Positions 9,201 through 14,861 of a DNA stretch of 64,000 nucleotides are shown here, one piece after another. A program made the translations under genes and the position numbers. The DNA is taken from assembly GCA_021739645.1 (NCBI GenBank), contig JAIPBL010000021.1, forward strand, positions 1 through 64,000, written 5' to 3'. Within the stretch, counting starts at the first letter, position 1; every line of letters starts with the position of its first letter. Source of the stretch: Saprospiraceae bacterium (GTDB lineage Bacteria; Bacteroidota; Bacteroidia; Chitinophagales; Saprospiraceae). Under the pieces are notes generated by a model. It saw only the letters and a list, made by a program, of their open reading frames with translations. It made no database searches and was not told the origin of the DNA.

Positions 9201-10250
9201 CATATTGCCATGCATCCGGACAATACAGAAGTTTTAGCCAATTACATTAGCCAGGGCTATTTGATGTCCGATTTTGACCTTGATGGAAGAAGTATTTTCC
9301 AAGGGCCAAGCAATGACAGGAGCGCACTCTTGTTGAACACTATCTTGATAAGCCCTGATAATACCAACGCCTTTTCAAATTACGTAGTTGGGGATAAACT
9401 GCCTGAAACCAACTTTCCTTCCGCTGCACCAAAATGTGGAGATGACAAGACAGTTTCTACCTGTGACTACGACGAAGATGGTATCATCAACGAACTTGAT
9501 TCTGACGATGACAACGATGGGGTTTATGATACCGAAGACATGAATCCATTTAATCCAAATAGCGATAGCGATGCGGATGGGATTCCTGATAATGTGGAAT
9601 GTAGGGCCGATGGTAGGTACAACCCTGCCGTGGATATGAATCCATTGGTGCAGGATACGGATGGGGATGGACTAAAAGACGGTCAAGAAGACACCAACAA
9701 GAATGGAATCCGTGACGGTAATGAAAGTGACCCATTGGATCATTGCAGCCCAAATGCGACCACTCCGCTCTGTGATTTTGACGGTGATGGCATTATCAAT
9801 GCTTTTGACCTCGACGATGACAACGACGGCGTGGCTGATATTAATGATGTCAATGATTATAGCACAGCTAGTGATAGTGATGGGGACGGTATTTCGGATG
9901 GTGCAGAAACTGGGTTCGACGGCATTTATCACGCAGGTATAGATAGCAACCCTTTGAATGCCTGTGACCCGAACCCAGCAATTGGGGCATGCGTGCCTAA
10001 AGACACAGATGGTGATGGCTATTTTGAAAATTATCCAATAAATCACCAACTTTTTGACCAAAATGACAATAATCCTTGCATTCCAAGCTCTTCGGTTGGT
10101 GTATGCCCGTGTGAAGATACTGACGGCGATGGCAAAATCATTATTTGCTCAGAATCTGCGCAGCCAAACCAAAAAACAAGGAACATATCCTTGTGGTTGT
10201 GGCCGCTTTATGCTGCACAAGGCGCTGTTTGCGGCCCTTGCCAAAACTAG
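219..10250 (+). CDS. Giant mosaic surface protein, 5' end lost to the adjacent IS (lectin/LamG/HYR/TSP3)
   Basis: A frame of more than 3340 codons with no believable start: GTG 219 and ATG 231 lie inside a carbohydrate-binding-like domain whose homology already begins near 138, and no signal peptide is present. Order by approximate residue: tail of CBM-like domain 1-25; second CBM-like 28-166; third sandwich 178-380; PA14-like 388-545; acidic Cys linker 552-572; SprB-like repeat holding a LamG domain 575-860; four Ig-like repeats 862-1340 (second with an insert); PKD-like sandwiches 1345-1600; fifth Ig-like repeat 1605-1700; HYR holding two H-type-lectin-like units 1790-2200; HYR 2215-2295; TSP3/EF-hand-like Asp-rich repeats 2298-2798; a 284-residue module with dockerin-like loops 2799-3082; more TSP3 repeats; Cys tail ending AVCGPCQN. 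No T9SS type A or B domain is visible. Likely an exported adhesin; whether the remnant is still expressed is unknown. Confidence 0.85.
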   Translation: MIVSMEESGSGQLFVDEFCLEESNPAIGECGLIGNRDFETGLVGWDYWNGTPSISSDSYAGSSAVRSSSSNSSMYRTVGITPGETYELSAYSKVSGNLSYAEIFLIWQDANYNTISDIFQPISKSTSAYTRFSLKGKAPSNAVYAQIGSYKEGNGYQYLDDFCLSKSAALGGSNFDLGCGCSPNMAPNGGYESSNISSFPYTLDGKPAARLGNGDNSSLYPWQPGISSPYLFYVKDIPNTVNNPEGDYYVWLANSGDCWTSATDFSNNLLLEDGETYTFCFYAASRQLGMNNSGLPNGSVPSTQNAGLIALEFAFVSGFKELNSWAVPASESATNLSWTKYEYTFTYNILDPISSFTFTNSRYNVGMYLDAVSLSKVNCPAAASCNTGGLSYDRWGGINGVNVSDLISNVNYPNNYNETGFISSFQGPQNYSDNYGTRVYGYVVPPITGNYVFNVTGDDNVQLFLSTDQNNLNKRLIADVPGWSDVTEYTKYASQTSASISLTAGQNYHVELLQKEGGGGDHFQVYWMKPGDSNWSIIPGSALKPICSVEVCDNGRDDDFDGLIDCADPDCSSGMSGSFSVVSEGCGVSNGSITLTPTGGDAPYSYRWSDVVEDAWWTFEGRTDDASGNNNHSNGINGYPIYVSDCIQGNKSMYFNGNTAIRYSVDGGFMEVAANNLSVAMWIKPDNLSGTQTLFDEGGSSNGSGVGMAMQLVGSSLRATIRRGSSTSYSAGSLVFPNDGNWHHVAMVFDAGKIQLFLDGVAGSQTTSNFTSLTSHSNNGGIGGAQSGSVYSSSTNYYTGKMDDVRYYYNKVLSTSQIADLAAKNGTRTALSAGVYNVTVASASGCSIIQSIPVTSGGNYTNGGTIVGAESGCGSNFDPSPITSSAAPSPGSGTAEYQWQSSSNSGSTWIDISNTNSASYDPPVISSATMFRRAARLLPCSGWVYSNAITKSLTANFTTSGSISADENQCAGYDPQIITGTAPSSGNDVTWKVDPPVSGSANGATYTITNQNGEPMYLTVTGQNVVKVTVKGGPPTATYTTPPFVNLTSPINPNNGTPYGISHFDIWVSGAVNGTAEYKWQNSINDGVTWTDIPNSNTSDYDPAYISQTNKYRRGVRVSECSSMAGGGWLFSNVVTKAVEANITDPGIIVGDEDNCGSFDPGDISSVTNPSGGSGNAISFQWQLSTNGGTTWADISGATLATIDPITITSTTLYRRGARRNTCSSFLYSNSVVKMVASNFNSAGSINGAESYCTSYNPSIINSTMLPSGGMDGYTAYKWQSSTNNGATWADISGATSVDFDPATAMTETTWYRRQTRRTPCAAWINSNSVIKEVKETPAPSIAFGPATVNGFICEAISYQFQAMDAGAGADYSWNFGGYASPSTASGIGPHLVSFNVPNSAAYTTVPVVLTVTINGCPGVLTTNYNVRPPFTVSSVSSTNPTSCNTPNGTLSVNASSPSGTSLEASINGNTWVSSPMTFTSLGPGNYDVWVRYSGNECMVWWGDKIIEEPSNPNPVFSYWNTTSACVGAIFTVQGTASSGSSVTWNFGTDAVPATASGLGPHSIYYNTGGVKTMRITATKNGCTGFEEKDFTVISNHTDAGTIGYDEVLCANGVPTTMSTVVPPSGGYGGGTSYGWERNQLLGNVWSGWTAISSSNNASYTSGSISVTTMFRRKCRRGSCGSWIYSNEVTKTVTQTPMPTDDFFDNACPGFTFVGYVGTNDLNLSSPIYSISAQPNNGFLDIDADGEFYYTPNTTFCGGDQFTYQVCNSTTGCCALATAYIDMSDDDSPVLNNIPADLEVSCDDEIPLPPVVDAFENCGNVWLSFDQTATQGADSCSIYSYLLTRVWTASDYCGNSEIADQVITIKDETAPDIYRIYTLPNGKRMVAGVMENVSHRWKTIGFPVQFSSPPVILTQVVTKAENTTITTRLRNVSTSQFQLRVQEEEGNDGMHGKESVAWIAMENGANAVGFPFEVNSGLVSSANTVMTFGQSYADPNFVGQIQTFNENNPATLRINTLSSNSADIFCQEETSFDPETNHGFETVGYMAFNGSGDLKNQTGDIIGEAGSLTIDHNALTVNFAHRYHNPVVVFGGLMMNGPQPATIRINNLTKASFDVQIDEWSNLDGSHLPTLVSYIVVEGSIPFDRTVECSEIPAKPTLGVEIAAVDNCDISTPLVITDSDWNFDCLSDTTLTRTFYVRDECGNFTELKQVFTLRDNTPPTFSVPADITITCNDSKDDLTLTGDVTNEADNCATGLEATYLDNLSYQSGCGGYVIRIWTLIDLCGNSVTKNQIINYMSGNDTDNDGVADDFDLDSDNDGIPDSIEGTADFDGDGVPNYRDLDSDNDGIPDIIEAGFIDRNGDGMVDNALTMNWDADGDGFAYGYDANDNNSSSSASTVFNITTRDPDGDGLMNFVDLDSDNDGIPDLIEAGGVDTDGNGRIDYPVPTDATSMEDSDSDGFTSVYDPDEDGIPGDENPSRGLITFDGVRYLSGDLSSNPDSDGDGIPDFLDLDSDNDGIPDLIEVGGVDEDGNGRIDIPTEFEDAVRDGFHDNFVTHPRVQTEGDGTIIDGRAEDVNGDGSVYLIGDDDLDNLPNYRDLDVDGDGINDMAELRMFSFDTNNDGILDVLIDINKDGFHDLIASIGFVSTDPDGPNNDGEPSDDNDSDNSPYKTVISDGFIGELNGEPDVDDDGDGLLNFRDVDSDGDGVRDNYEDRNRNGIVETGEMNPLNRDSDTDGIPDGIEDANLNGFLDLDETNPLITDTDGDLLTDGQEDSNFDGIVNAGESDPRNACDPILSSNCIGVAIQVKAKLQGPSVGAGNTGLMKDGLRSMGVVPTNEPYNSIDMFRLANQGGTEFCAPAILNVTGENAIVDWVLIELRSGSKSDSIVATHSALLQRDGDVVMPNGDSVLVFDLVRAGQYYVALRHRNHLGVMTETPVLLSKTSTMFDFTSSSLVIKGTNSRVNIGGKMALWGGDFNNNRKTVYMGPGNDITTLFFHIAMHPDNTEVLANYISQGYLMSDFDLDGRSIFQGPSNDRSALLLNTILISPDNTNAFSNYVVGDKLPETNFPSAAPKCGDDKTVSTCDYDEDGIINELDSDDDNDGVYDTEDMNPFNPNSDSDADGIPDNVECRADGRYNPAVDMNPLVQDTDGDGLKDGQEDTNKNGIRDGNESDPLDHCSPNATTPLCDFDGDGIINAFDLDDDNDGVADINDVNDYSTASDSDGDGISDGAETGFDGIYHAGIDSNPLNACDPNPAIGACVPKDTDGDGYFENYPINHQLFDQNDNNPCIPSSSVGVCPCEDTDGDGKIIICSESAQPNQKTRNISLWLWPLYAAQGAVCGPCQN
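2800..4230 (+). repeat. Tandem Ig-like repeats (~90 aa) in the giant protein
   Basis: Four successive units share the pattern 'G-x-I-x-(G/A)-x-E-x-x-C ... YxWQxSxNxGxTWxDI ... RR ... C ... W-x-x-S-N'. They begin near 2805, 3095, 3650 and 3950. A fifth diverged unit lies near 5020-5310. The second unit is longer because about 84 residues (3183-3434) interrupt it. Confidence 0.8.
7110..8612 (+). repeat. TSP3/EF-hand-like Asp-rich repeat block, continued at 9465-10130
   Basis: The encoded protein repeats DxDxDGxxD and 'DLDSDNDGIPD' at a period of roughly 30-80 residues. Asp-rich loops of this kind bind calcium in thrombospondin type 3 repeats and in the OmpA-associated TSP3 arrays of Bacteroidota. 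The block is interrupted by the dockerin-like module at 8613-9464 and then resumes. Confidence 0.8.
8613..9464 (+). other. Dockerin-like module inserted within a TSP3 repeat (sub-feature)
   Basis: About 284 residues including 'KAKLQGP', 'VDWVLIELRSGS', 'LLQRDGDVV', 'ALRHRNHLGVMTETP' and two calcium-loop-like segments, GGDFNNNRKTVYMGPGND and DFDLDGRSIFQGPSND. The same module closes the 5275-aa protein (about 52262-53060). The flanks are parts of one TSP3 unit: ESDPRNACDP..C before it and DYDEDGIINELDSDDDNDG after it match the unbroken ESDPLDHCSP..C plus DFDGDGIINAFDLDDDNDG at about 9724-9840. Confidence 0.75.
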
Positions 10251-10278
10251 TGTTTTAACTTACTTTGAATAAAATCGA

Positions 10279-10314
10279 AGCCCCGGTGGATTTATGTCCA
10301 TCGGGGCTTTTTTT
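10279..10314 (+). terminator. Rho-independent terminator after the giant gene
   Basis: Twelve-base arms AGCCCCGGTGGA (10279-10290) and TCCATCGGGGCT (10297-10308) with a 6-base loop, followed by a run of seven T. It lies 29 bases after the stop at 10248-10250. Confidence 0.9.
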
Positions 10315-10461
10315 GGAACGCATGCGAAATGACTTGAATTTTTGGTGGCGTTTTTCGATGCTGGCTCCGTTTCTTAAACCTAAGCTATGCGCTTGTTCCA
10401 CAGCGTTGGCACAGCCAAGAGTTCACTCGCCAAATACGGAAGATTGTTCCTCCCAAGTTCA

Positions 10462-11274
10462 TTATTCAAAATCACCTTCGCCCCAAGACCCATCGAGAAG
10501 GTTATCATTCTTTTTCTTATCATCATTAACATCCCAAGAGTCCTCGTCGTTAAATGAAATATCGTCATTGTAAAGCCATCCTTCGACCCAATCTTGGTCT
10601 TCGTAATCATTATTTGTAGTCCGATCGTCTTTATCCTGAAAATCCATCCAAGTGTAAAAATCCAATGTGCAAAACTTTTCCCATTCATCTCCAAATTGCT
10701 TTCTGATTTGTTGATTGCGCATGGTATCTTCAAAAGCCTTTCCCTCCTCTTCCGAAAGATACTGGTAGGGGTCAAGTCCCTGTGAACGAACATGTTCTTC
10801 CCAAATTGCCAAGTCATGTTGTACCGAATCATCTATCTCCTTGCAGTGGCAGTACCCATTTTCTTTTCCGAACGGACAAAACCCGCCTTCCTCGTATTGA
10901 CAAATTACAACGTCGCCGCCTATAGTTGACGTCCAAGCTACCACTTCATGCTCCATGGCATACAATAAGGCACTGTAATGTTGTCTATCGGAAAGTTGGA
11001 GCGGCAATTCCCACCTGAGCCGCCAACTCGACCAAAGCTGATGGATGCTATCTAATAGGTAGATAACTTGAACATCTGAAAGCAATTTTTCGGGTGGAAA
11101 AGCCTCGAAAGGTAAGTCGTAAATTTCGCTAAACTTGAATAATTTGGCAATTGCCAAGGTAGTTTCCGCTTCTTCATCTTCGTAGTCAGAAATCCAATCC
11201 TGCGCTGGCAACTGACTCGCCATTTGAATAGCATGTTCAATATCCGCCAAAAGCTGCTGTAAGTACTTGACCAT
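10462..11274 (-). CDS. Conserved-looking acidic hypothetical protein with a Cys/His cluster
   Basis: A 270-residue cytoplasmic-looking protein without signal peptide or membrane segment. I do not recognise the family. The N-terminal half is helical (MVKYLQQLLADIEHAIQMAS). Around residues 130-145 is a compact cluster, CQYEEGGFCPFGKENGYCHC, which could bind a metal or form disulfides. The last 70 residues are very rich in Asp, Glu, Asn and Trp, giving a strongly acidic tail. It is transcribed towards the giant gene's terminator and divergently from the DUF1501 gene, so it is probably monocistronic. Function unknown. Confidence 0.75.
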   Translation of the reverse strand: MVKYLQQLLADIEHAIQMASQLPAQDWISDYEDEEAETTLAIAKLFKFSEIYDLPFEAFPPEKLLSDVQVIYLLDSIHQLWSSWRLRWELPLQLSDRQHYSALLYAMEHEVVAWTSTIGGDVVICQYEEGGFCPFGKENGYCHCKEIDDSVQHDLAIWEEHVRSQGLDPYQYLSEEEGKAFEDTMRNQQIRKQFGDEWEKFCTLDFYTWMDFQDKDDRTTNNDYEDQDWVEGWLYNDDISFNDEDSWDVNDDKKKNDNLLDGSWGEGDFE

Positions 11275-11378
11275 CTTGAGGGAGGTTATTTGTGGCTAAA
11301 ATAGCAATTTTATTTGTGAAATGAATTTTGATTAAATTTTTTCTGAGCATCTACCTTACTTTGGGCAAAACTTGAGAA

Positions 11379-12851
11379 ATGAAGCGGAGTTTGATTTCGG
11401 AAAAAGAAGCGGTAGAACTCGCTACTCGACGGCTTTTCCTGCGCCAGTCGTTGTTCGGTATCGGTGCAATGGCATTGGGCAATCTATTCGGTAGTTGCCA
11501 AAACTCACAGCGCCAGCCATTCGACCTCGCCAACCCAATGGGCTTGAAATCCCCGCATTTTTTACCAAAAGCAAAATCCGTTATTTACCTCCACATGGCC
11601 GGTGCCCCCAGCCAGTTGGAGCTGTTTGACTATAAGCCTGACCTCGCCAAGCTTGATGGACAGGACTGCCCGCCGTCGTTGTTGGAGGGTAAAAAATTCG
11701 CTTTCATCCGGGGAGTTCCAAAAATGCTCGGCCCGCAGGCCACCTTCGGCCAGTACGGCCAATCGGGGCAGTGGGTCAGCAACTACCTGCCCAATTTTCA
11801 TAAAGTGGTGGACGAAGTGGCCATCGTCAAAAGCCTCACCACTGACCAGTTCAACCACGCCCCGGCTCAACTTTTCATGCACACCGGCTCGCCTCGTCTC
11901 GGGCGGCCCAGCATTGGCTCATGGGTAACTTATGGTCTTGGCTCCGCCAATGAGAACCTCCCCGGCTTTGTGGTACTCACCTCTGGTGGCAACAATCCCG
12001 ACGCAGGCAAAAGCGTCTGGGGAAGTGGCTTTTTGCCTTCCGTTTATCAGGGCGTCCAGTGCCGCTCTGAGGGCGACCCCGTGCTTTTTATCAAAAACCC
12101 AGAAGGGATGGACACCGAGCTGCGCCGTGCCAGCATTGATGCCATCAACGAAATCAATCAACTGAACCATGCCGAGACGGGCGACCCAGAGACCCTCTCC
12201 CGCATCTCCCAATATGAAATGGCCTACCGGATGCAAATCAGCGCACCGGAGGTGATGAACATCAACGACGAACCAGCTTATATCCACGAGATGTACGGCA
12301 CGGAGCCGGGAAAGACCAGCTTCGCAAACAATGTGCTGCTGGCCCGGCGGCTGGTCGAAAAAGGTGTCCGGTTCGTTCAGTTGTTCGACTGGGGCTGGGA
12401 TGCCCACGGTACCGACGAGGCATTGGCGATTGACATCGGGATGCGCCGCAAATGCGAGTCGGTGGACAAGCCCATGACTGCCCTGTTGCTGGACCTGAAG
12501 CAACGAGGATTGCTGGAGGAAACGCTCGTGGTTTGGGGTGGTGAGTTTGGCCGGACACCAATGCAGGAAAACCGCAACGGCGCCAAAATGCCCTTCAAGG
12601 GTCGGGACCACCACACGGAGTGCTTCTCGATTTGGATGGCGGGCGGTGGCATCAAGGGCGGCGTCACGCACGGCGAAACAGACGAAATCGGGTACTCGAC
12701 CGTGAGCGGAAAAGTAACGCCCCACGATGTTCATGCTACCATCCTGCATTTACTCGGGTTCGACCACGAGCAAATGACCTACCAGTTCCAGGGTCGCCCT
12801 TTCCGGCTGACGGATGTGAGCGGGGAGGTGATTAGCAGTATCGTCGGGTAA
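11379..12851 (+). CDS. DUF1501 family protein, probable Tat-exported lipoprotein
   Basis: A 490-residue member of the DUF1501 family, which has an alkaline-phosphatase/sulfatase-like fold and is common in Planctomycetes and Bacteroidota. The N-terminus has RRLFLRQSLFGIGAMALG followed by LFGSC, consistent with a Tat signal ending in a lipobox Cys near residue 40. Family landmarks seen are 'FNHAPAQLFMHTGSPRLGRP', 'GGEFGRTPMQ', 'GRDHHTECFSIWMAGGGIKG' and 'PHDVHATILHLLG'. The usual DUF1553/DUF1549 cytochrome-type partner is not next to it. The next gene begins 23 bases after the stop, so the two are probably co-transcribed. The substrate is unknown. Confidence 0.9.
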   Translation: MKRSLISEKEAVELATRRLFLRQSLFGIGAMALGNLFGSCQNSQRQPFDLANPMGLKSPHFLPKAKSVIYLHMAGAPSQLELFDYKPDLAKLDGQDCPPSLLEGKKFAFIRGVPKMLGPQATFGQYGQSGQWVSNYLPNFHKVVDEVAIVKSLTTDQFNHAPAQLFMHTGSPRLGRPSIGSWVTYGLGSANENLPGFVVLTSGGNNPDAGKSVWGSGFLPSVYQGVQCRSEGDPVLFIKNPEGMDTELRRASIDAINEINQLNHAETGDPETLSRISQYEMAYRMQISAPEVMNINDEPAYIHEMYGTEPGKTSFANNVLLARRLVEKGVRFVQLFDWGWDAHGTDEALAIDIGMRRKCESVDKPMTALLLDLKQRGLLEETLVVWGGEFGRTPMQENRNGAKMPFKGRDHHTECFSIWMAGGGIKGGVTHGETDEIGYSTVSGKVTPHDVHATILHLLGFDHEQMTYQFQGRPFRLTDVSGEVISSIVG

Positions 12852-12874
12852 CCTTAAATGAAAAATAAATCACC

Positions 12875-13777
12875 ATGCCCATTTCACGAAGAAAATTTCT
12901 CGCAACCACCTCGGCAGCGGCCGTCTTAAATCCATTTGCGGTGATTTCAAAACCAATCATTGAGGCGAATCCTGGCTACACCCTCAAAATATTGGCCACC
13001 AATTGGGGCTTTGATGGGGGGTGGGATGCCTTTTGCCAAAAAGCAAAAAACGCTGGCTACGATGGCGTGGAAGTCTGGCTGCCTGGAGAAAAAGACCGCC
13101 CTGCATTTCTCGAAGCTGTGGCAAAATATGGCCTTTCGTTTGGGTTTCTTTGCGGCAGCGGCGAATCGGATTTTGCGAAGCATTATGACCAGTTTGAAAA
13201 AATGCTGACGGATGGCGTGGCCATGAAGCCGCTCTATTTCAACTGCCACTCCGGCCGTGACTGGTTTGATTTTGAGCAAGGAAAAAAATTCATCCACTTG
13301 GGGTTGGAGGTATCCCGGTCGAGTGGCATCCCGGTTTATCACGAGACGCACCGTGGCCGCCTGTTGTTTGCTGCGCATGTGACCCGAAAATACCTCGAAG
13401 CCTTTCCCGAACTTCGCCTGACCCTCGACATTTCTCACTGGACAAACGTGCACGAGTCGCTGCTCGAAGACCAAGCGGACACGGTTCAGTTGGCCCTTTC
13501 CCGCACCGACCATATCCACGCCCGCATCGGACATCAGGAAGGCCCGCAGGTGAACGACCCTCGTGCACCTGAGTGGGAAAAGGCGGTGAGCGCCCACCTT
13601 GATTGGTGGGATGTTGTGGTCAAACGCAAAGCTGCCGTGGGCAAACCCATGACGATTCTTACAGAGTTCGGCCCGCCGACCTATTTGCCCACCATTCCAT
13701 ACACGTTCCAGCCCGTAGCCGACCAGTGGGACATCAATGTTCACATGATGAAAACGCTGCGGGAACGTTACGGGTAA
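12875..13777 (+). CDS. Sugar phosphate isomerase/epimerase-like TIM-barrel protein, Tat-exported
   Basis: A 300-residue xylose-isomerase-like TIM barrel (AP endonuclease 2 superfamily). The N-terminus SRRKFLATTSAAAVLNPFA is a typical twin-arginine signal, so the enzyme probably acts in the periplasm. Likely metal ligands are Glu157 (in YHETHRGR), Asp185 and His188 (in LTLDISHW), the HIHARIGH segment near 213-220, and Glu264 (in LTEFGPP). Such enzymes isomerise or epimerise sugars or cyclitols; the substrate here cannot be told. It sits 23 bases behind the DUF1501 gene, and both carry Tat-like signals, which suggests one extracytoplasmic pathway. Confidence 0.85.
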   Translation: MPISRRKFLATTSAAAVLNPFAVISKPIIEANPGYTLKILATNWGFDGGWDAFCQKAKNAGYDGVEVWLPGEKDRPAFLEAVAKYGLSFGFLCGSGESDFAKHYDQFEKMLTDGVAMKPLYFNCHSGRDWFDFEQGKKFIHLGLEVSRSSGIPVYHETHRGRLLFAAHVTRKYLEAFPELRLTLDISHWTNVHESLLEDQADTVQLALSRTDHIHARIGHQEGPQVNDPRAPEWEKAVSAHLDWWDVVVKRKAAVGKPMTILTEFGPPTYLPTIPYTFQPVADQWDINVHMMKTLRERYG

Positions 13778-13843
13778 TGAAGTTGGCAGTTCCCGACCTT
13801 GGCCAGGGTGGGCAATTGGCTGTCAGTGCGGAGTAAGCAGTTC

Positions 13844-13878
13844 CTGACTGCCAACTGCCAACTGACTAACTGCCAACT
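13844..13878 (+). repeat. Short direct repeats of CTGCCAA / ACTGACTAACTGCCAACT
   Basis: The unit CTGCCAA occurs three times in about 35 bases with a CTGACTAA variant between, and an inverted copy (GTTGGCAGTT) lies at 13783-13792. It fills the gap between the isomerase stop and the -7 box of the PASTA gene. Similar AACTGCC repeats are, from memory, scattered in intergenic DNA of Bacteroidota genomes. They could form a stem with the inverted copy. Confidence 0.7.
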
Positions 13879-13884
13879 AAAACA

Positions 13885-13892
13885 TATCTTTG
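13885..13892 (+). promoter_or_regulatory. Bacteroidota -7 box for the PASTA gene
   Basis: TATCTTTG followed by CCGC fits the TAnnTTTG -7 consensus, 24 bases before ATG 13916. No clear TTTG -33 element is present because the short repeats occupy that place. Its position supports the start at 13916 and argues against any start upstream. Confidence 0.6.
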
Positions 13893-13915
13893 CCGCAAAT
13901 TATAAACGACGACGA

Positions 13916-14764
13916 ATGGAAAACTTGAAAGCCTTCGCCAAAGAGGTCTGGCTATTTTTGTCCAGCGGCATTTTCTTGAAAAACTTGGCCATGATATTGG
14001 GGGTACTTGTGGGTTTTGCCCTCATCTCCAACTGGTTTTTGGGCTGCTACACCAACCATGGCGAGTCGGTGCAGGTAGATGATTTTACTGGAATGGAACT
14101 GAGCGATGCCAAACGCAAGGGAAGGGACAAGGACTTCGTTTTCGAAGTGCTGGATTCGGTGTGGAAGGAAGGGAAGCCGAGCGGCCTCATTTTATCGCAA
14201 ACACCAAATCCACTGGCAAGGGTAAAAGAAGGCCGAAAGATTTATGTCACCATCACGGGCGAGCCTGAATCTTATCGGTTGCCGGACATCAAGGCAAGCG
14301 AATACGAATTTGACAGATATTCCAAAAAATTGGCAATGAATGGCGTAAAATCAAGGGTGAAAGAACGGGTTTATGACCGAAAACAGGCAGAAGGCTCCAT
14401 CCTCTATTTTTACCACGACGGAAAAAAAGTGACAGAACGGGAAGTTAAATCCGGCTATTACGTCATGCCCGGCGACGTGTTGGAGTTTGTGGTGACGGAG
14501 CAGCGGAGCAACGAACTTCAAGTGCCCGACATAATTTGCATGAACTATTCCGCAGCAGAATTCCTGGTCAGCTCCTCCAACCTCATCATCGGAAGCGTGA
14601 ACGAAGAAGGCGATATTACAAGCCAGTCCACAGCCTACGTTACCCGCCAAGTGCCAGCAGCTGGGCAGGCGATTCAGATGGGCGGCCAAATCACCGTTTG
14701 GCTTTCGCAAACGCTGCCACCCGGCTGCGATGAAGGCGATGATGCACCCATCGATAACCAGTAA
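13916..14764 (+). CDS. PASTA domain-containing membrane protein
   Basis: A 282-residue protein with one N-terminal membrane anchor (SGIFLKNLAMILGVLVGFAL, about residues 20-45) and three extracytoplasmic PASTA domains (about 55-120, 122-200 and 201-275). The first has the common 'VDDFTGMELSDAK' and 'ILSQTPNPLARVKEGRKIYV' pattern. PASTA domains bind muropeptides or act as spacers on the cell surface; no kinase or transpeptidase domain is attached. In-frame codons reach back to 13799, but that stretch consists of intergenic repeats and the promoter, so ATG 13916 was chosen. The last residues are acidic (CDEGDDAPIDNQ). Confidence 0.85.
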   Translation: MENLKAFAKEVWLFLSSGIFLKNLAMILGVLVGFALISNWFLGCYTNHGESVQVDDFTGMELSDAKRKGRDKDFVFEVLDSVWKEGKPSGLILSQTPNPLARVKEGRKIYVTITGEPESYRLPDIKASEYEFDRYSKKLAMNGVKSRVKERVYDRKQAEGSILYFYHDGKKVTEREVKSGYYVMPGDVLEFVVTEQRSNELQVPDIICMNYSAAEFLVSSSNLIIGSVNEEGDITSQSTAYVTRQVPAAGQAIQMGGQITVWLSQTLPPGCDEGDDAPIDNQ

Positions 14765-14861
14765 GGTTTTCACCTTCGGCAACAAAAACGCCGATGTGTC
14801 GTTTCCAAAATCCGAAACCATTCGGTCAAAATCTGAAGTTATCAAGCGAATACATCCGACA

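Noticed and set aside
10265-10573. 102-aa plus-strand frame after the first giant gene
   Set aside because: It runs through the terminator hairpin and into the antisense of the acidic hypothetical gene.
11919-12749. Long antisense frame of 276 codons
   Set aside because: It is a shadow of the DUF1501 gene, with no motif and an unlikely composition; the plus-strand protein has clear family landmarks.
12947-13744. Antisense frame of 265 codons
   Set aside because: It is a shadow of the isomerase-like gene, which has a Tat signal and metal-site motifs.
13799-13915. Upstream extension of the PASTA protein
   Set aside because: The stretch is made of intergenic CTGCCAA repeats and contains the -7 box, so it is not coding.
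14730-14861. Upstream ATG for the T9SS protein
   Set aside because: It overlaps the PASTA gene and would bury the signal peptide that begins at 14862.
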